The notes beneath the pieces are model-generated. The model saw only the letters and a program-made list of their open reading frames with translations, did no database searches and was not told the DNA's origin. Below are positions 52,936 to 64,000 of a stretch of DNA of 64,000 bases, piece after piece. Position 1 is the first letter of the stretch, and every line of letters begins with the position of its first letter. The translations under genes and the position numbers were made by a program. Origin of the DNA: Verrucomicrobiia bacterium (GTDB lineage Bacteria; Verrucomicrobiota; Verrucomicrobiia; Limisphaerales; UBA8199); the NCBI GenBank assembly GCA_035946615.1, contig DASYZB010000115.1, positions 1-64,000 on the forward strand, in the 5' to 3' direction.

Positions 52936-54354
52936 ATGGCAACGATCAAATTTGGAACGGATGGGTGGCGGGCGGTTATCGCCGAGGATTTTACCTTTTC
53001 CAACGTCGAGCGCGTCGCGCAGGCCGCTGCCGATTTTTGGCGGGCAAATCCTGTTTCCGGCACTGACCAGCGGGTGGTGGTTGGCTTTGACCGCCGGTTT
53101 CTTTCCGATCACTTCGGACGGCGCGCGGCCCAGGTTCTCGCAGGCAATGGCTTCGAAGTGCTGCTCGTGCCGGACCCAACACCTACGCCCTCGGTCTCCT
53201 ACGCCGTAAAAACCCGGCGCGCTGCCGGCGGGGTCATGATCACAGCAAGCCATAATCCCCCCATTTTTAACGGCTTTAAACTCAAATCTCACTTCGGCGC
53301 CTCAGAGGAGCCAGAGAAATGCCAAGCCATCGAAGCACTGCTGGACCGCAATCCGGTTCAGTCCCTGGAACTGAGCGCCGCTATTAAGGCAGGTAAAATC
53401 TTGATAAAGGACCTGCGCCCGGCGCATTTCGCCGCCTTAAAGAAACTGGTGGATTTTAAACTCGTTGCGCGCTCGAAATTGCGTTTTGCCCATGAGGCGC
53501 TGTTTGGTGTGGGCGCCGGGTGTTTCGAGCAACTCCTGGCCGGCACAACATGCCGAGTCACAACTTTGAACGGCCAGCACGACCCGCTCTTTGGCGGCAT
53601 TAACCCCGAGCCGATTGAAAAGAATTATGGCCGCAGCGCGGCGTTCTTGAGGAAACATCCTCATGACATTTGCCTTGTCACCGATGGGGATGCTGATCGG
53701 GTCGGCGCCATGGATGGCCGGGGGCGGGCCCTCTCCACCCATCAGGTCATCTGTCTGTTGTTGCATCATTTCGTCGCCAACCGGCAGGGCAAGGGACGGG
53801 TCGTCAAAGCCCTGACGACGACCTCGATGGTGGATAAGATGTGCGCTGCGTATGGGCTGGAGTTGAGCGAGACTGGGGTGGGTTTCAAGTATATCGCCGC
53901 AGAGATGATTAAGGGCGGTGTATTGCTCGGCGCTGAAGAGAGCGGCGGGATAGGGTTCCCCGGGCATATCCCCGAGCGAGATGGCATTGCGGCCGGCCTG
54001 GTGCTGCTGGAATTGCTGGCGACCGAACGGGTGTCGGTCAACCGATTGATCGCGCGCCTTGAGCGGCAGTTTGGTCCGCACCGTTATGGCCGCATCGATG
54101 CTCAATTTCCGCTCGAACAGCGTAGCGCGTTGATGGAATTCCTGACCAGGAATCCTCCCGCCAAACTGCTCTGCTCTCCCCTGGCCGAGCTGAAAGCTTA
54201 CGACGGCGTGAAGTTTATCGCCCAAGACACCTCCTGGCTGATGGTCCGCGGTTCCGGCACTGAACCTATCCTGCGTATCTATGCGGAGGCCCCTACGGGC
54301 GCGGATGTGAAGAAATTGCTAGCCTTAGGGGTGGAACTCACGCGCAAGGTCTAG
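52936..54354 (+). CDS. Phosphoglucomutase / phosphomannomutase family protein
   Basis: A 472-aa alpha-D-phosphohexomutase. The catalytic phosphoserine motif TASHNP is at residues ~103-108 (Ser105). The metal-binding loop DGDADR is near residue 250. The sugar-binding loop GEESGGIGF (as AEESGGIGF) and the C-terminal phosphate-binding RGSGTEPILRIYAEA are present. Substrate may be glucose- or mannose-1/6-phosphate; sequence alone does not decide. It is short for PGM but normal for bacterial PMM/PGM. It links to rpe (27 bp apart) in sugar-phosphate metabolism. Confidence 0.93.
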   Translation: MATIKFGTDGWRAVIAEDFTFSNVERVAQAAADFWRANPVSGTDQRVVVGFDRRFLSDHFGRRAAQVLAGNGFEVLLVPDPTPTPSVSYAVKTRRAAGGVMITASHNPPIFNGFKLKSHFGASEEPEKCQAIEALLDRNPVQSLELSAAIKAGKILIKDLRPAHFAALKKLVDFKLVARSKLRFAHEALFGVGAGCFEQLLAGTTCRVTTLNGQHDPLFGGINPEPIEKNYGRSAAFLRKHPHDICLVTDGDADRVGAMDGRGRALSTHQVICLLLHHFVANRQGKGRVVKALTTTSMVDKMCAAYGLELSETGVGFKYIAAEMIKGGVLLGAEESGGIGFPGHIPERDGIAAGLVLLELLATERVSVNRLIARLERQFGPHRYGRIDAQFPLEQRSALMEFLTRNPPAKLLCSPLAELKAYDGVKFIAQDTSWLMVRGSGTEPILRIYAEAPTGADVKKLLALGVELTRKV

Positions 54355-54366
54355 CCATTAGGTCGT

Positions 54367-54485
54367 GACACGAATTTTGCGAATTCGCACGGAAGGGCGG
54401 AATTGCGTCTTGTAGCCAAGTGAATGGGCCCTTGCGCTACCGTGGGCTTCGAAACAATTCGTGTTAATTAGTGAAAATTCGTGTC
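54367..54485. repeat. 12-bp inverted repeat before the Gfo/Idh/MocA gene
   Basis: GACACGAATTTT (54367-54378) and AAAATTCGTGTC (54474-54485) are perfect inverse copies 95 bp apart, about 55 bp before ATG 54541. Likely a dispersed palindrome or regulatory hairpin. Confidence 0.45.
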
Positions 54486-54540
54486 TCACCGGATTCTCTA
54501 TGCTCTTGCCTTTGACCGCGCTTGGACCTAAAACCATTCC

Positions 54541-55881
54541 ATGAACCGCCGGAAATTCCTTCAGCTCGGGGCCGCAGGTTTGGCTTTGTCCTCGCTGGGC
54601 AGCTATGCCGCTGAATTCGCAGACCAGAAAAAGCGCGTGGGCCTTATCGGGACAGGATGGTATGGCAAATGCGATTTATTACGTTTAATCCAAGTCGCCC
54701 CCGTCGAGGTGGTCTCGCTGTGCGATGTCGATAAGCATATGCTGGCTGAGGCCGCCGACATCGTCGCCTCCCGCCAGCTTTCCAAGAAAAAGCCGCGGAC
54801 TTACTCCGATTACCGCGAGATGCTCAAGGAAAAGGACCTCGACATCGTGCTCATTGCCACACCCGATCACTGGCATGCGTTGGCGATGATCGCGGCAGTC
54901 GAATCCGGGGCGGACATTTATGTTCAGAAACCGATCAGCGTGGACATCCGCGAGGGCCAGGCGATGCTCGCCGCCGCCCGCAAATACCAGCGCGTTGTCC
55001 AGGTTGGCACCCAACGCCGCAGCACACCCCATTTGATCGAAGCTCGCGACAGCATTATTAAAGAAGGCAAGCTCGGCAAAATCGCCTTGGTTGAAATCTG
55101 CTGCTATTACCACATGCGCTCCTCCCAGAACCCTCCCGATAGCGCGCCGCCGGACTATTTGGATTGGGAGATGTGGACAGGTCCCGCCCCGATGCGGCCC
55201 TACAACCGAATGATCCATCCGCGTGGTTGGCGCGCCTTTATGGAATACGGCAATGGCATCGTCGGGGACATGTGCATCCATATGTTCGACATGGCCCGCT
55301 GGATGCTCGATTTGGGCTGGCCAAAAACCGTCGATTCATCCGGCGGCATCCTGGTGAGCAAAGGCGGCAAAGCCGACATATCCGACACCCAAACGGCCAC
55401 GTTCGATTTTGGCGACCTGCAGATCGTCTGGCAGCACCGCACCTGGGGCGATGCGCCCGACCCGAAATATCCGTGGGCAGCCACCTTTTACGGCGATAAA
55501 GGGACGCTGAAGGCGAGTGTCATGAGCTACGATTTCATTCCCACAAACGGCAGACAACCGGTGCATAAAGACGTCACCTATGAGTTCGAGCAATATCCCG
55601 AGGATAGGACCGAAAAGGACCTGGAACGGCATGTCGCCCCAGCCATTCGCGGGCATATGAAAAACCTCCTGGCCTGTATTGCAACTCGCGGCAAGCCGGT
55701 GGCCGATATCGAACAGGGCTACATTTCGACGGCGTCCTGCATCCTTGCCAATCTCTCGATGAAGTTGAAGCGCAGTCTGGCGTGGGACCCGGCGAGTGGC
55801 CGAATTGCCGGCGATGAAGATGCCAACCGTCTTCTAAGCCGCACCTATCGCGCGCCTTGGGTGCATCCCGAGCCGGTATAG
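54541..55881 (+). CDS. Tat-exported Gfo/Idh/MocA-family oxidoreductase
   Basis: A 446-aa protein. MNRRKFLQLGAAGLALSSL is a twin-arginine signal, so it acts in the periplasm. The NAD(P)-binding GLIGTGWYGK follows (residues ~34-43). The active-site loop QKPISVDIREGQAM replaces the usual EKP. The dehydrogenase-type C-domain carries GIVGDMCIHMFDMARWMLD, with His likely catalytic. Exported Gfo/Idh proteins are expanded in Planctomycetota and Verrucomicrobiota and are thought to act on sugars. Substrate is unknown. Confidence 0.9.
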   Translation: MNRRKFLQLGAAGLALSSLGSYAAEFADQKKRVGLIGTGWYGKCDLLRLIQVAPVEVVSLCDVDKHMLAEAADIVASRQLSKKKPRTYSDYREMLKEKDLDIVLIATPDHWHALAMIAAVESGADIYVQKPISVDIREGQAMLAAARKYQRVVQVGTQRRSTPHLIEARDSIIKEGKLGKIALVEICCYYHMRSSQNPPDSAPPDYLDWEMWTGPAPMRPYNRMIHPRGWRAFMEYGNGIVGDMCIHMFDMARWMLDLGWPKTVDSSGGILVSKGGKADISDTQTATFDFGDLQIVWQHRTWGDAPDPKYPWAATFYGDKGTLKASVMSYDFIPTNGRQPVHKDVTYEFEQYPEDRTEKDLERHVAPAIRGHMKNLLACIATRGKPVADIEQGYISTASCILANLSMKLKRSLAWDPASGRIAGDEDANRLLSRTYRAPWVHPEPV

Positions 55882-56054
55882 CTGCTAAATGCTCCAACAT
55901 CTTTCCCGTTAAGACATGACCTTTACCCAACCTTCAGCGCTGAATCAAAAACGAAGATATTCTTGTCCTTGAATGCCGAGGGGGTGTCACGCGAACTCGG
56001 CAGCCTCCCTGTCCTGCTTTACTTTCGAGCGTCCATCGCGCATGGTAGGCAGGC

Positions 56055-57095
56055 ATGATCATTTTGGGATTACGTTGGTTGACATTTTTCGGTTGCCTGG
56101 TGCTCTTCCTTGCTCGCGGGGCGGAGACTGCCCCGGCGCCGGATTTCAATGAAGTCTATGGTCTAATTCAAAAGCACCTTGCAGGCAGCACTCCACAAGA
56201 CCTGGACCGAACGGCGGTCGAAGCGCTCGTATCGGCTCTGAGCCCAAAGGTCTCGTTAGCTGGCCGCCCGGGCGTGGTAACTGAATCAGGCCGATTAGTC
56301 ATTCAAACCAACCTGTTCGATGGTCCGATCTGTTATCTGCGTGTCAGTCAGATAGGGACAGGGCTGGCGGGCGCGCTCCAGGATGGTTGGAAAGGGCACG
56401 GAACTAATCAACTCAAAGGTCTTGTGCTTGATCTTAGGTATGCCGGCGGCACGGATTACGCCTCGGCGGCAGATGCCGCAGGATTATTGATTAAAAATGA
56501 ACAGCCACTGATGGATTGGGGCAATGGCGTGGTGATTTCCAAACCCAACCCGCAGGCATTGACCGTTCCGGTGGCGATCCTGGTCAACCGTAAAACCGCC
56601 GGGGCAGCCGAGGTTTTGGCCGCGGTCTTGCGGGAAGCAGGCGCCGGGCTGATTTTGGGCAGCCGCACTGCCGGCCAGGCCATGATTGCCCAGGAATACC
56701 CCTTGAACAATGGGCAGCAACTCCGTATTGCAACCGGGCCTATCCGGCTCGGAGACGGCTCGGCAATCTCCCCGGAGGGACTCCAGCCCGATATCACCGT
56801 CGAGGTGAGCGCCCCGGACGAAAAGGCCTACTATGCCGATGCCTTCAAAGAGATTTCCAGGACCAATCGGATCGCCGGGAGCGGCCTTTCCGCAGCCAGA
56901 GACACGACTAACCGCGTGCGCCGGGTGCGGTTGAATGAAGCGGAGCTGGTGCGAGAGCGCAGAGATGGTTTGGACTCCGAGCTGCCGGCCACGGCCAATA
57001 GTCAAGCCGAACCGCCTTTGGTCCACGACCCGGTCCTGGCGAGGGCATTGGATTTATTGAAAGGGCTGGCATTAGTGCGCCAATCGCGATTCTGA
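56055..57095 (+). CDS. S41-peptidase-like protein lacking catalytic residues
   Basis: A 346-aa protein with a signal peptide ([18 protein letters not shown]). The core beta/alpha fold of C-terminal-processing (S41) peptidases is visible: [53 protein letters not shown] and [20 protein letters not shown]. In active members the NxxSASASE-type motif supplies Ser and the TxGKG motif supplies Lys. Here the equivalents read TAGAAE and TAGQA, so both catalytic residues appear lost. It has no PDZ domain. A binding or scaffold role is inferred. Confidence 0.8.
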   Translation: MIILGLRWLTFFGCLVLFLARGAETAPAPDFNEVYGLIQKHLAGSTPQDLDRTAVEALVSALSPKVSLAGRPGVVTESGRLVIQTNLFDGPICYLRVSQIGTGLAGALQDGWKGHGTNQLKGLVLDLRYAGGTDYASAADAAGLLIKNEQPLMDWGNGVVISKPNPQALTVPVAILVNRKTAGAAEVLAAVLREAGAGLILGSRTAGQAMIAQEYPLNNGQQLRIATGPIRLGDGSAISPEGLQPDITVEVSAPDEKAYYADAFKEISRTNRIAGSGLSAARDTTNRVRRVRLNEAELVRERRDGLDSELPATANSQAEPPLVHDPVLARALDLLKGLALVRQSRF

Positions 57096-57144
57096 TTTCC
57101 GCGTTGACGATTTTGGCAGGGCAACCCAAGTTCAGCAAATCGAG

Positions 57145-59310
57145 ATGAGAAACGTCCTTTTCGTCTGTACCGGCAACGTTTGCCGCAGCCCCATGGCCGA
57201 AGGCATTTTCCGCCGGGCCGTTCAGGGGCGGGGCGATTATCGGGTGATTTCGGCGGGGCTTGGGGCGCTGGAGGGGCAGCCTCCCAGCGCGCATGCCGTA
57301 GCGGCGGTGAAGGAATTGGGAATCGACATCTCGAACCAGCGCAGCCGGATGCTGACCCCTGAGCTGGTGCAGCAGGCCGATTATATCTTTGGCATGACTC
57401 ACAGCCATATCGATACGGTGATGCTTCTTTTTCCCTTTGCGGCCGAGAAAACCTTTTTGCTGAGGGAATTTGACGAAACACTCGACCAATTTGAAAAAGA
57501 CATTAGCGATCCCATCGGCGGTTCCTATGATGTTTATTTGAACTGCCGGGATCAGATTGAGCAGGGGATAGCGTCCTTGCTGCGCTTTCTCGAGCAGGGC
57601 CAGCCTATCCCCGAGGTGGCCACAGGCCGTCCGGCCGCGGTTGCCCTGGGAGCCGATCACGGCGGCTATGAGTTGAAGGAGGCGCTTAAGGAGCACCTCC
57701 AGATACAGGGCTTGAGCGTGGTGGATTTTGGAGCAAACTCCAAGGAATCGTGCGACTACACGGATTTCGCACGAGCCGTCGCCCAAAGCATTCTGCAACG
57801 CCAGGCCGAGTTCGGTGTGCTCATCTGCACCACCGGTATCGGCATGAGCATGGCCGCCAATAAAATCCCCGGCGTCCGCGCCGCCCTGGTCTCGGATGAG
57901 CAAACTGCGGCGCAGGCCAGGCGTCACAACGATGCCAATATCCTGTGCCTGGCCGGCAAAAGCACCGGTCCCCAACAGGCGGCGCGCATTATGGATGCCT
58001 TTCTCAACGCAAAATTCGAAGGCGGCCGCCACGAACGCCGTTTAAGTAAAATGGAAACCAGAATCATTCCCGTTGATTTACGTTTGCAGGCCATTGACCC
58101 GGAAATTGCGGCTGCAATCAATCAGGAGCGCCAGCGCCAGCAGGAGAATATTGAGCTGATTGCCAGCGAAAACTTCACCAGCCCGGCCGTCATGGAAGCC
58201 CAGGGTTCGGTCCTAACCAATAAGTACGCCGAAGGCTATCCCCACAAACGCTGGTACGGAGGCTGCGAAAACGTCGATGTGGTCGAGCAACTCGCGCTGG
58301 ACCGGGTCAAGGCGCTTTTCGGGGCCGAGCACGGCAACGTGCAGCCCCATTCGGGCAGCGGCGCCAACATGGCGGTCTATTTTGCCATGCTCAAGCCGGG
58401 CGACAGGATGCTGACGATGGACCTGACACACGGCGGGCATCTGACGCATGGCAACAAGGCAAATTTTTCCGGCAAGTTTTTCGAGATTATCCACTACGGC
58501 GTGCGCAAGGATGACGAACGCATTGATTACGATCAGTTGGCCCAAATGGCACGGGAGCAGAAGCCCAGGATGATTACCGTCGGGGCCAGCGCCTACCCGC
58601 GCCTGATCGATTTTGCCAGATTGGGACAAATCGCCCGTGATGTGGGGGCCTATTTGCTGGCCGATATTGCCCATATCGCCGGGCTGGTTGCCACGGGCCT
58701 TCATCCCAGCCCGGTCGCCCACGCCGATTTCGTCACGACCACCACACACAAAACCTTGCGCGGCCCCCGAGGCGGTTTGGTGCTCTGCAAAGAAAAATAC
58801 GCCAAAGAAATTGATTCGCAGATTTTCCCCGGAATTCAGGGCGGCCCATTGATGCACGTGATCGCCGCCAAAGCCGTCTGCTTTCATGAGGCATTGCAAC
58901 CCTCCTTTAAGGCATACCAGGAGCAAATCGTTCGTAACGCCAGGGCGCTGGCCGAAGGGATGAAACACAACGGCTTCCGGCTGGTGAGTGGCGGCACGGA
59001 TAACCATTTGATGCTGATCGATGTGGGGGTCCGCGGGTTGACCGGCAAGGATTGCCAGGCCGCGCTGGACCTGGCCGGCATTACGATCAACAAAAATACC
59101 ATTCCCTTCGAGACCCGCTCGCCTTTCCAGGCCAGCGGCATCCGCTTGGGCACCCCCGCCGTGGCTGCTCGCGGGATGAAGGAGACGGAGATGGCCGCAA
59201 TTGCCGATATGATTAGCGAGGTGCTTTTGGACATTATGAACATTGACACAACGGCCAAGGTGCGCCAACGTGTTGGTGAACTGACCGCAAGGTTTCCCTT
59301 GCCTTACTGA
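57145..59310 (+). CDS. Triple fusion: low-MW phosphatase / RpiB-type isomerase / serine hydroxymethyltransferase
   Basis: One 721-aa frame joins three enzymes. Residues ~1-155: low-molecular-weight tyrosine phosphatase with P-loop CTGNVCRS (Cys8, Arg14) and the DP acid loop. Residues ~163-300: RpiB/LacA-type ribose-5-phosphate isomerase ([32 protein letters not shown], ending [12 protein letters not shown]). Residues ~303-721: serine hydroxymethyltransferase ([20 protein letters not shown], Lys in [14 protein letters not shown] binds PLP). An internal ATG at 58051 falls exactly where a free SHMT would begin, so separate expression of GlyA is possible. The first two domains suggest sugar-phosphate turnover; the third makes glycine and one-carbon units. 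Confidence 0.9.
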   Translation: MRNVLFVCTGNVCRSPMAEGIFRRAVQGRGDYRVISAGLGALEGQPPSAHAVAAVKELGIDISNQRSRMLTPELVQQADYIFGMTHSHIDTVMLLFPFAAEKTFLLREFDETLDQFEKDISDPIGGSYDVYLNCRDQIEQGIASLLRFLEQGQPIPEVATGRPAAVALGADHGGYELKEALKEHLQIQGLSVVDFGANSKESCDYTDFARAVAQSILQRQAEFGVLICTTGIGMSMAANKIPGVRAALVSDEQTAAQARRHNDANILCLAGKSTGPQQAARIMDAFLNAKFEGGRHERRLSKMETRIIPVDLRLQAIDPEIAAAINQERQRQQENIELIASENFTSPAVMEAQGSVLTNKYAEGYPHKRWYGGCENVDVVEQLALDRVKALFGAEHGNVQPHSGSGANMAVYFAMLKPGDRMLTMDLTHGGHLTHGNKANFSGKFFEIIHYGVRKDDERIDYDQLAQMAREQKPRMITVGASAYPRLIDFARLGQIARDVGAYLLADIAHIAGLVATGLHPSPVAHADFVTTTTHKTLRGPRGGLVLCKEKYAKEIDSQIFPGIQGGPLMHVIAAKAVCFHEALQPSFKAYQEQIVRNARALAEGMKHNGFRLVSGGTDNHLMLIDVGVRGLTGKDCQAALDLAGITINKNTIPFETRSPFQASGIRLGTPAVAARGMKETEMAAIADMISEVLLDIMNIDTTAKVRQRVGELTARFPLPY

Positions 59311-59467
59311 CTGATTGCAACTACCCTGTGGTTTGCTCCCGGTAGTCGATTCAATCCCGATTTGAACTGATTCCGCATTACAACGTCCAATCAGGAGCAG
59401 GAACAACCAGCCTCGTGACGATCTGTCCGGGTCTCACGCTGCAACAAAATCTGAAATTGAGTTTATA

Positions 59468-61063
<1,596 letters not shown>

Positions 61064-61166
61064 GTTAATTCACAGCAGCGAACAGAGGAGCAAAGGCGCC
61101 GAGACGGCCCGTTTCCGTCCCGCCACCAAACGGGCCAAACACCCCATTCGAGCGAAACGGCATCCT

Positions 61167-61198
61167 GTGATAAAGTAATTTTTGACTGAGTTTATCAC
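61167..61198. promoter_or_regulatory. Perfect inverted repeat upstream of the CBM48 gene
   Basis: GTGATAAA (61167-61174) and TTTATCAC (61191-61198) are exact inverse copies separated by 16 nt, ending 41 bp before ATG 61240. It could be an operator or an mRNA hairpin. Confidence 0.35.
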
Positions 61199-61239
61199 TG
61201 AATGAAACCGGTTCGGTTTTATCATAGCCAACTTTAATT

Positions 61240-61572
61240 ATGCAGCCCAGACACGCACGCTCCAGCACTGTTGCCCGCCCGGTCGCGCCAGCCGGTCGCG
61301 CCAGCGAACGCCCCGCCGAAAAACCTGTCGAGTTCACCTTGGACATGCCTCGTGCGACCTCGGCGTCGGTTGCTGGCACTTTTAATAGTTGGGATTCCAA
61401 ACGCACCCCTTTGCGCAAGGACTCCGATGGTGGTTGGAAAACCACTGTCTGGTTGCCACCAGGGCGCTATGAATATCGATTTGTGGTGGATGGCGAATGG
61501 CTCAGCGATCCCAATGCCCGCCAGTCGGTCGCCAACGGCTTTGGCAGCACTAACTCGGTTGTCGTGGTTTAG
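61240..61572 (+). CDS. Small CBM48 (AMPK glycogen-binding-like) protein
   Basis: A 110-aa protein: a disordered basic N-terminus (~30 residues) and one carbohydrate-binding module 48 / isoamylase N-terminal-like domain. Hallmarks are SVAGTFNSWD, RTPLRKDSDGGWKTTVWLPPGRYEYRFVVDGEWLSDPNA, typical of glycogen-binding domains. No catalytic or kinase domain is fused. It may target partners to glycogen or act as a glycogen sensor. It lies 176 bp after rho with an inverted repeat upstream. Confidence 0.85.
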   Translation: MQPRHARSSTVARPVAPAGRASERPAEKPVEFTLDMPRATSASVAGTFNSWDSKRTPLRKDSDGGWKTTVWLPPGRYEYRFVVDGEWLSDPNARQSVANGFGSTNSVVVV

Positions 61573-61617
61573 AGACCGCCTTCATCGGCCGGAACAACCG
61601 AAGAAAGGGGCTCTTTG

Positions 61618-61697
61618 TGAGGACCACCGCGGTCCAAGACGCTGACGCGCCCCTCTCGCGCGGTCTGCGCGATGCGTTGTGGACTGTGGCAGTCCTC
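61618..61697. repeat. REP-like repeat pair in inverted orientation
   Basis: GGACC...GGTCC (61621-61635) and GGACTG (61681-61686) / CAGTCC (61690-61695) are inverted copies of the repeat at 52080-52117, joined by CGCGCGGTCTGCG. This resembles a two-unit BIME-type arrangement between convergent genes. Confidence 0.6.
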
Positions 61698-61744
61698 TGG
61701 CGCTTTGGGCCAGCCCCAACCGGAGCGTGAGCTGAAGCTCCGCC

Positions 61745-64000
61745 TCACCCCATCACCAGGTTCACAAGTTTCCCGGGAACGATAATGATTTTTCGCACAG
61801 TTTTGCCAGCGATGAAAGGCAGGACCTTGGCTGAGGCCTTTGCCGCCCTCTCCAGGTCAGCCTTGGAAGCATTGGCGGGGACGGTGATGACATCGCGCAA
61901 CTTGCCATTGACCTGCACCGGAATCTGGAGCGTATCCTCCACCAATAAGGCCGGATTGAATTTGGGCCAGGGGGCATAAGCCAGCGGGAGAACCGGCGTT
62001 GCGCCTGAGAAAAAGGGGGTGGTGTGCAGCTTGGCCCAAAGTTCTTCGGCCAGGTGAGGCGCCAATGGCTGGAGCAGAATCAAAAAGTCGCGCAAGACCG
62101 ACGCGGGCCTCGTCTCCCAAGTCATGGCCTCATTGATAAAGACCATCAGCGCAGAAATCGCTGTATTGAACCGTAGCCCATCGAGGTCTTCAGTCACCTT
62201 CTTGATACAGGCATGCAGCGCCTTAAGCTGAGCCGGGAGCGGCTGGGCTTCTTTAATGGCGCCGTTCAGCTTGATTTTCTTGAGCAACATCGCAGGGTTT
62301 CCGGTCTCGACCGTCGAGGCCTGCTCGAACTCCGTCTCGCTCTTTTCATCCGCGAATAAGCGCCAGACTCGGCCCAGAAAGCGGTAAACGCCTTCCACCC
62401 CTTTGGTGTTCCAGGGCTTGGTCATATCGAGTGGCCCCATAAACATTTCGTAAAGCCGAAAGGCATCCGCGCCGTAATCGGCAAGAATTTCATCAGGGTT
62501 AATCACGTTGCCGCGGGACTTGGACATTTTCTGTCCATCTTCGCCTAGAACGAGACCTTGATTTACCAGCTTATGAAACGGCTCGGGTGTCGAAACGTAC
62601 CCCAAGTCAAAAAGGACTTTGTGCCAGAAACGCGCGTAGAGCAAATGAAGGACGGCATGTTCGGTGCCGCCAACATACAAATCGACACCAAGATTCGGCT
62701 GTTTCTTGCAATCCCCGGCACCGGTTTTTGGCGCCATCCAGTACTTTTCAGATTCCCCGCCGCAAAAGCACCGTGCGTTATGCGCATCGAGGTAGCGCAG
62801 GTAATACCAGCAACTGCCGGCCCATTGGGGCATCGTGTTGGTCTCGCGTTTCGAGCCGTCCGGCAAGGTCAGCCATTCTTTGGCGCGGGCCAACGGCGGC
62901 TGGCCGTCAGGCGTGGGTTTGTAATCGTCCAGCGCCGGAGGCAGCACGGGCAAAGCCGATTCGGGTAGCGCCTCGTGATAAGCCTGACCGCTCGGCCCCG
63001 TTTTCCACACAATGGGGAACGGCTCACCCCAGTAGCGCTGGCGGCTGAAAAGCCAGTCGCGCAATTTGAAATTAACGGTCTTCTTGCCGAGATGTCTGGA
63101 TTCCAACCAATCGGTAATTTTCCGCTTGGCTTCGAGCGTGCGCAGGCCATCGAGCTCGATTTGCGGATTGGCAGAATTGACCGCAATCCCATCTTCGACG
63201 TAACCGTGCCAATCCGTTCCCTCGGGTGGCTGGACCACCTGGACAATGGGCAGATTGAATTTGGTGGCGAACTCGTAATCCCGTGTGTCATGACCCGGCA
63301 CGGCCATAATGGCCCCGGTGCCATAGCTGCTCAGGACGTAATCGGCAATCCAGACAGGAATCTTGAGCCCGTTCACCGGGTTGATGGCATAACCCCCCGT
63401 AAAAACACCGGTCTTTTCCTTCGCCAATTCGGTGCGCTCCAGGTCGGATTTCTTCGCCACTTCCGCCTGGTAAGCTTTTACAGCAGGACGCTGAGCCGGG
63501 GTTCTGAGCGTCTCGAGTAACGGATGCTCCGGCGCAAGGACCATATACGTGGCGCCAAACAGAGTGTCCTGGCGAGTCGTGAAGACGCGTATCTTTTCCT
63601 CCATGCCCGCTATCTGGAAATCGACCTCCGCGCCTTCGGAACGCCCAATCCAGTTTCGTTGCATCTCTTTGAGCGAGTCGCTCCAGTCAATCGCGTCGAG
63701 GTCGCGCAGGAGCCGTTCCGCATACGCAGTGATGCGCAGCATCCATTGGCGCATCGGCTTCCGAATGACCGGAAACCCGCCCACCTCGCTCTTCCCGTCC
63801 ACCACCTCTTCATTGGCCAGGACGGTGCCAAGCTGTTCGCACCACCAAACAGGGGCTTCGCTGACGTAAGCCAGGCGTTTGGAATCGCGGTAGGCCCGGC
63901 GCCTGGCCTCCAGGCTGGAGGCGTCCCCAGAGCCGGAAGACCCCGCGGTCTCTCCTTCCAACTCCGCCGGGTAGGGGAGGCTTTCAATCGGCTCAGCCTT
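61745..64000 (-). CDS. leuS: Leucyl-tRNA synthetase (5' end beyond the window)
   Basis: Class I aminoacyl-tRNA synthetase charging tRNA-Leu. The frame is open through to base 64000, so the N-terminus with HIGH lies outside. Visible are the editing (CP1) domain with [23 protein letters not shown] and [20 protein letters not shown], the [34 protein letters not shown] signature that binds ATP, and the anticodon and C-terminal domains ending [18 protein letters not shown]. The length and motifs indicate an intact bacterial LeuRS. It converges with the CBM48 gene across a REP-like repeat pair. Confidence 0.96.
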   Translation of the reverse strand, partial: KAEPIESLPYPAELEGETAGSSGSGDASSLEARRRAYRDSKRLAYVSEAPVWWCEQLGTVLANEEVVDGKSEVGGFPVIRKPMRQWMLRITAYAERLLRDLDAIDWSDSLKEMQRNWIGRSEGAEVDFQIAGMEEKIRVFTTRQDTLFGATYMVLAPEHPLLETLRTPAQRPAVKAYQAEVAKKSDLERTELAKEKTGVFTGGYAINPVNGLKIPVWIADYVLSSYGTGAIMAVPGHDTRDYEFATKFNLPIVQVVQPPEGTDWHGYVEDGIAVNSANPQIELDGLRTLEAKRKITDWLESRHLGKKTVNFKLRDWLFSRQRYWGEPFPIVWKTGPSGQAYHEALPESALPVLPPALDDYKPTPDGQPPLARAKEWLTLPDGSKRETNTMPQWAGSCWYYLRYLDAHNARCFCGGESEKYWMAPKTGAGDCKKQPNLGVDLYVGGTEHAVLHLLYARFWHKVLFDLGYVSTPEPFHKLVNQGLVLGEDGQKMSKSRGNVINPDEILADYGADAFRLYEMFMGPLDMTKPWNTKGVEGVYRFLGRVWRLFADEKSETEFEQASTVETGNPAMLLKKIKLNGAIKEAQPLPAQLKALHACIKKVTEDLDGLRFNTAISALMVFINEAMTWETRPASVLRDFLILLQPLAPHLAEELWAKLHTTPFFSGATPVLPLAYAPWPKFNPALLVEDTLQIPVQVNGKLRDVITVPANASKADLERAAKASAKVLPFIAGKTVRKIIIVPGKLVNLVMG

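Overview
The window reads as chromosomal DNA of a moderately GC-rich, non-phototrophic bacterium, most likely a soil or freshwater member of Verrucomicrobiota (Limisphaerales/Pedosphaera-like). This is an inference. It rests on protein families I associate with that phylum (DUF6807, a Tat-exported Gfo/Idh/MocA oxidoreductase, a GHL6-type glycosidase, FG-GAP/FN3 secreted proteins, a Rho with a low-complexity N-terminus), on dispersed hairpin repeats, and on generally weak Shine-Dalgarno sequences. There is no rRNA, CRISPR array, intact IS element or phage module; one tRNA-Lys is present.

Layout. 1-2.4 kb: a partial gene, an N-terminal-domain-like phosphorothioation-associated protein, an unrecognised protein and hairpin repeats. 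2.6-8.7 kb: uvrB with a tiny CPxCG zinc protein, a Lys/Ala-rich protein, a Tat-exported GHL6-type glycosidase and a radical SAM enzyme. 9.1-22.9 kb: a large periplasmic/membrane redox cluster. It holds two monoheme cytochromes, two copies of a tetraheme cytochrome / Tat ferredoxin / NrfD-type membrane protein triad, a seven-heme NapC/NirT protein, and two giant CbcL-like fusions (11 and 9 c-type hemes followed by a b-type cytochrome domain). By motif count this is 37 c-type hemes and eight Fe-S sites, with no molybdoenzyme or other terminal reductase. 23-27 kb: a DnaJ-like chaperone, a first FtsH and a palindromic MITE-like element. 27-34 kb: a large secreted FG-GAP protein, a glutathione peroxidase, and a TPR/transglutaminase-like gene split by a one-base frameshift. 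34.2-39.6 kb: an accessory region of gene fragments (antiporter, GIY-YIG DUF123, RibD-like, nucleotidyltransferase) around an apparently functional MarR / QueG-like-SCP2 / DUF302 module, ending at tRNA-Lys. 39.8-43.4 kb: three tandem CNNM/CBS transporters. 43.4-48 kb: DUF6807, BatE- and BatD-like proteins and a UPF0173 hydrolase, all on the minus strand. 48.4-61.6 kb: housekeeping genes (tilS, second ftsH, rpe, phosphoglucomutase, Gfo/Idh/MocA, an apparently dead S41 peptidase, an LMW-phosphatase/RpiB/SHMT triple fusion, rho, a CBM48 protein). 61.7-64 kb: leuS, running off the right edge.

How they work together. The most striking system is the 13-kb heme cluster. Its parts suggest several alternative quinol-oxidising inner-membrane modules (NapC/NirT, CbcL-like, NrfD/ferredoxin) delivering electrons to a shared pool of periplasmic cytochromes. 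The final acceptor is not encoded here. The second point of interest is the decayed region next to tRNA-Lys. There, a MarR-type regulator and its Fe-S protein carry identical 14-bp operator-like sites, and the module is flanked by inverted 64-bp copies of a fragment of a GIY-YIG gene.
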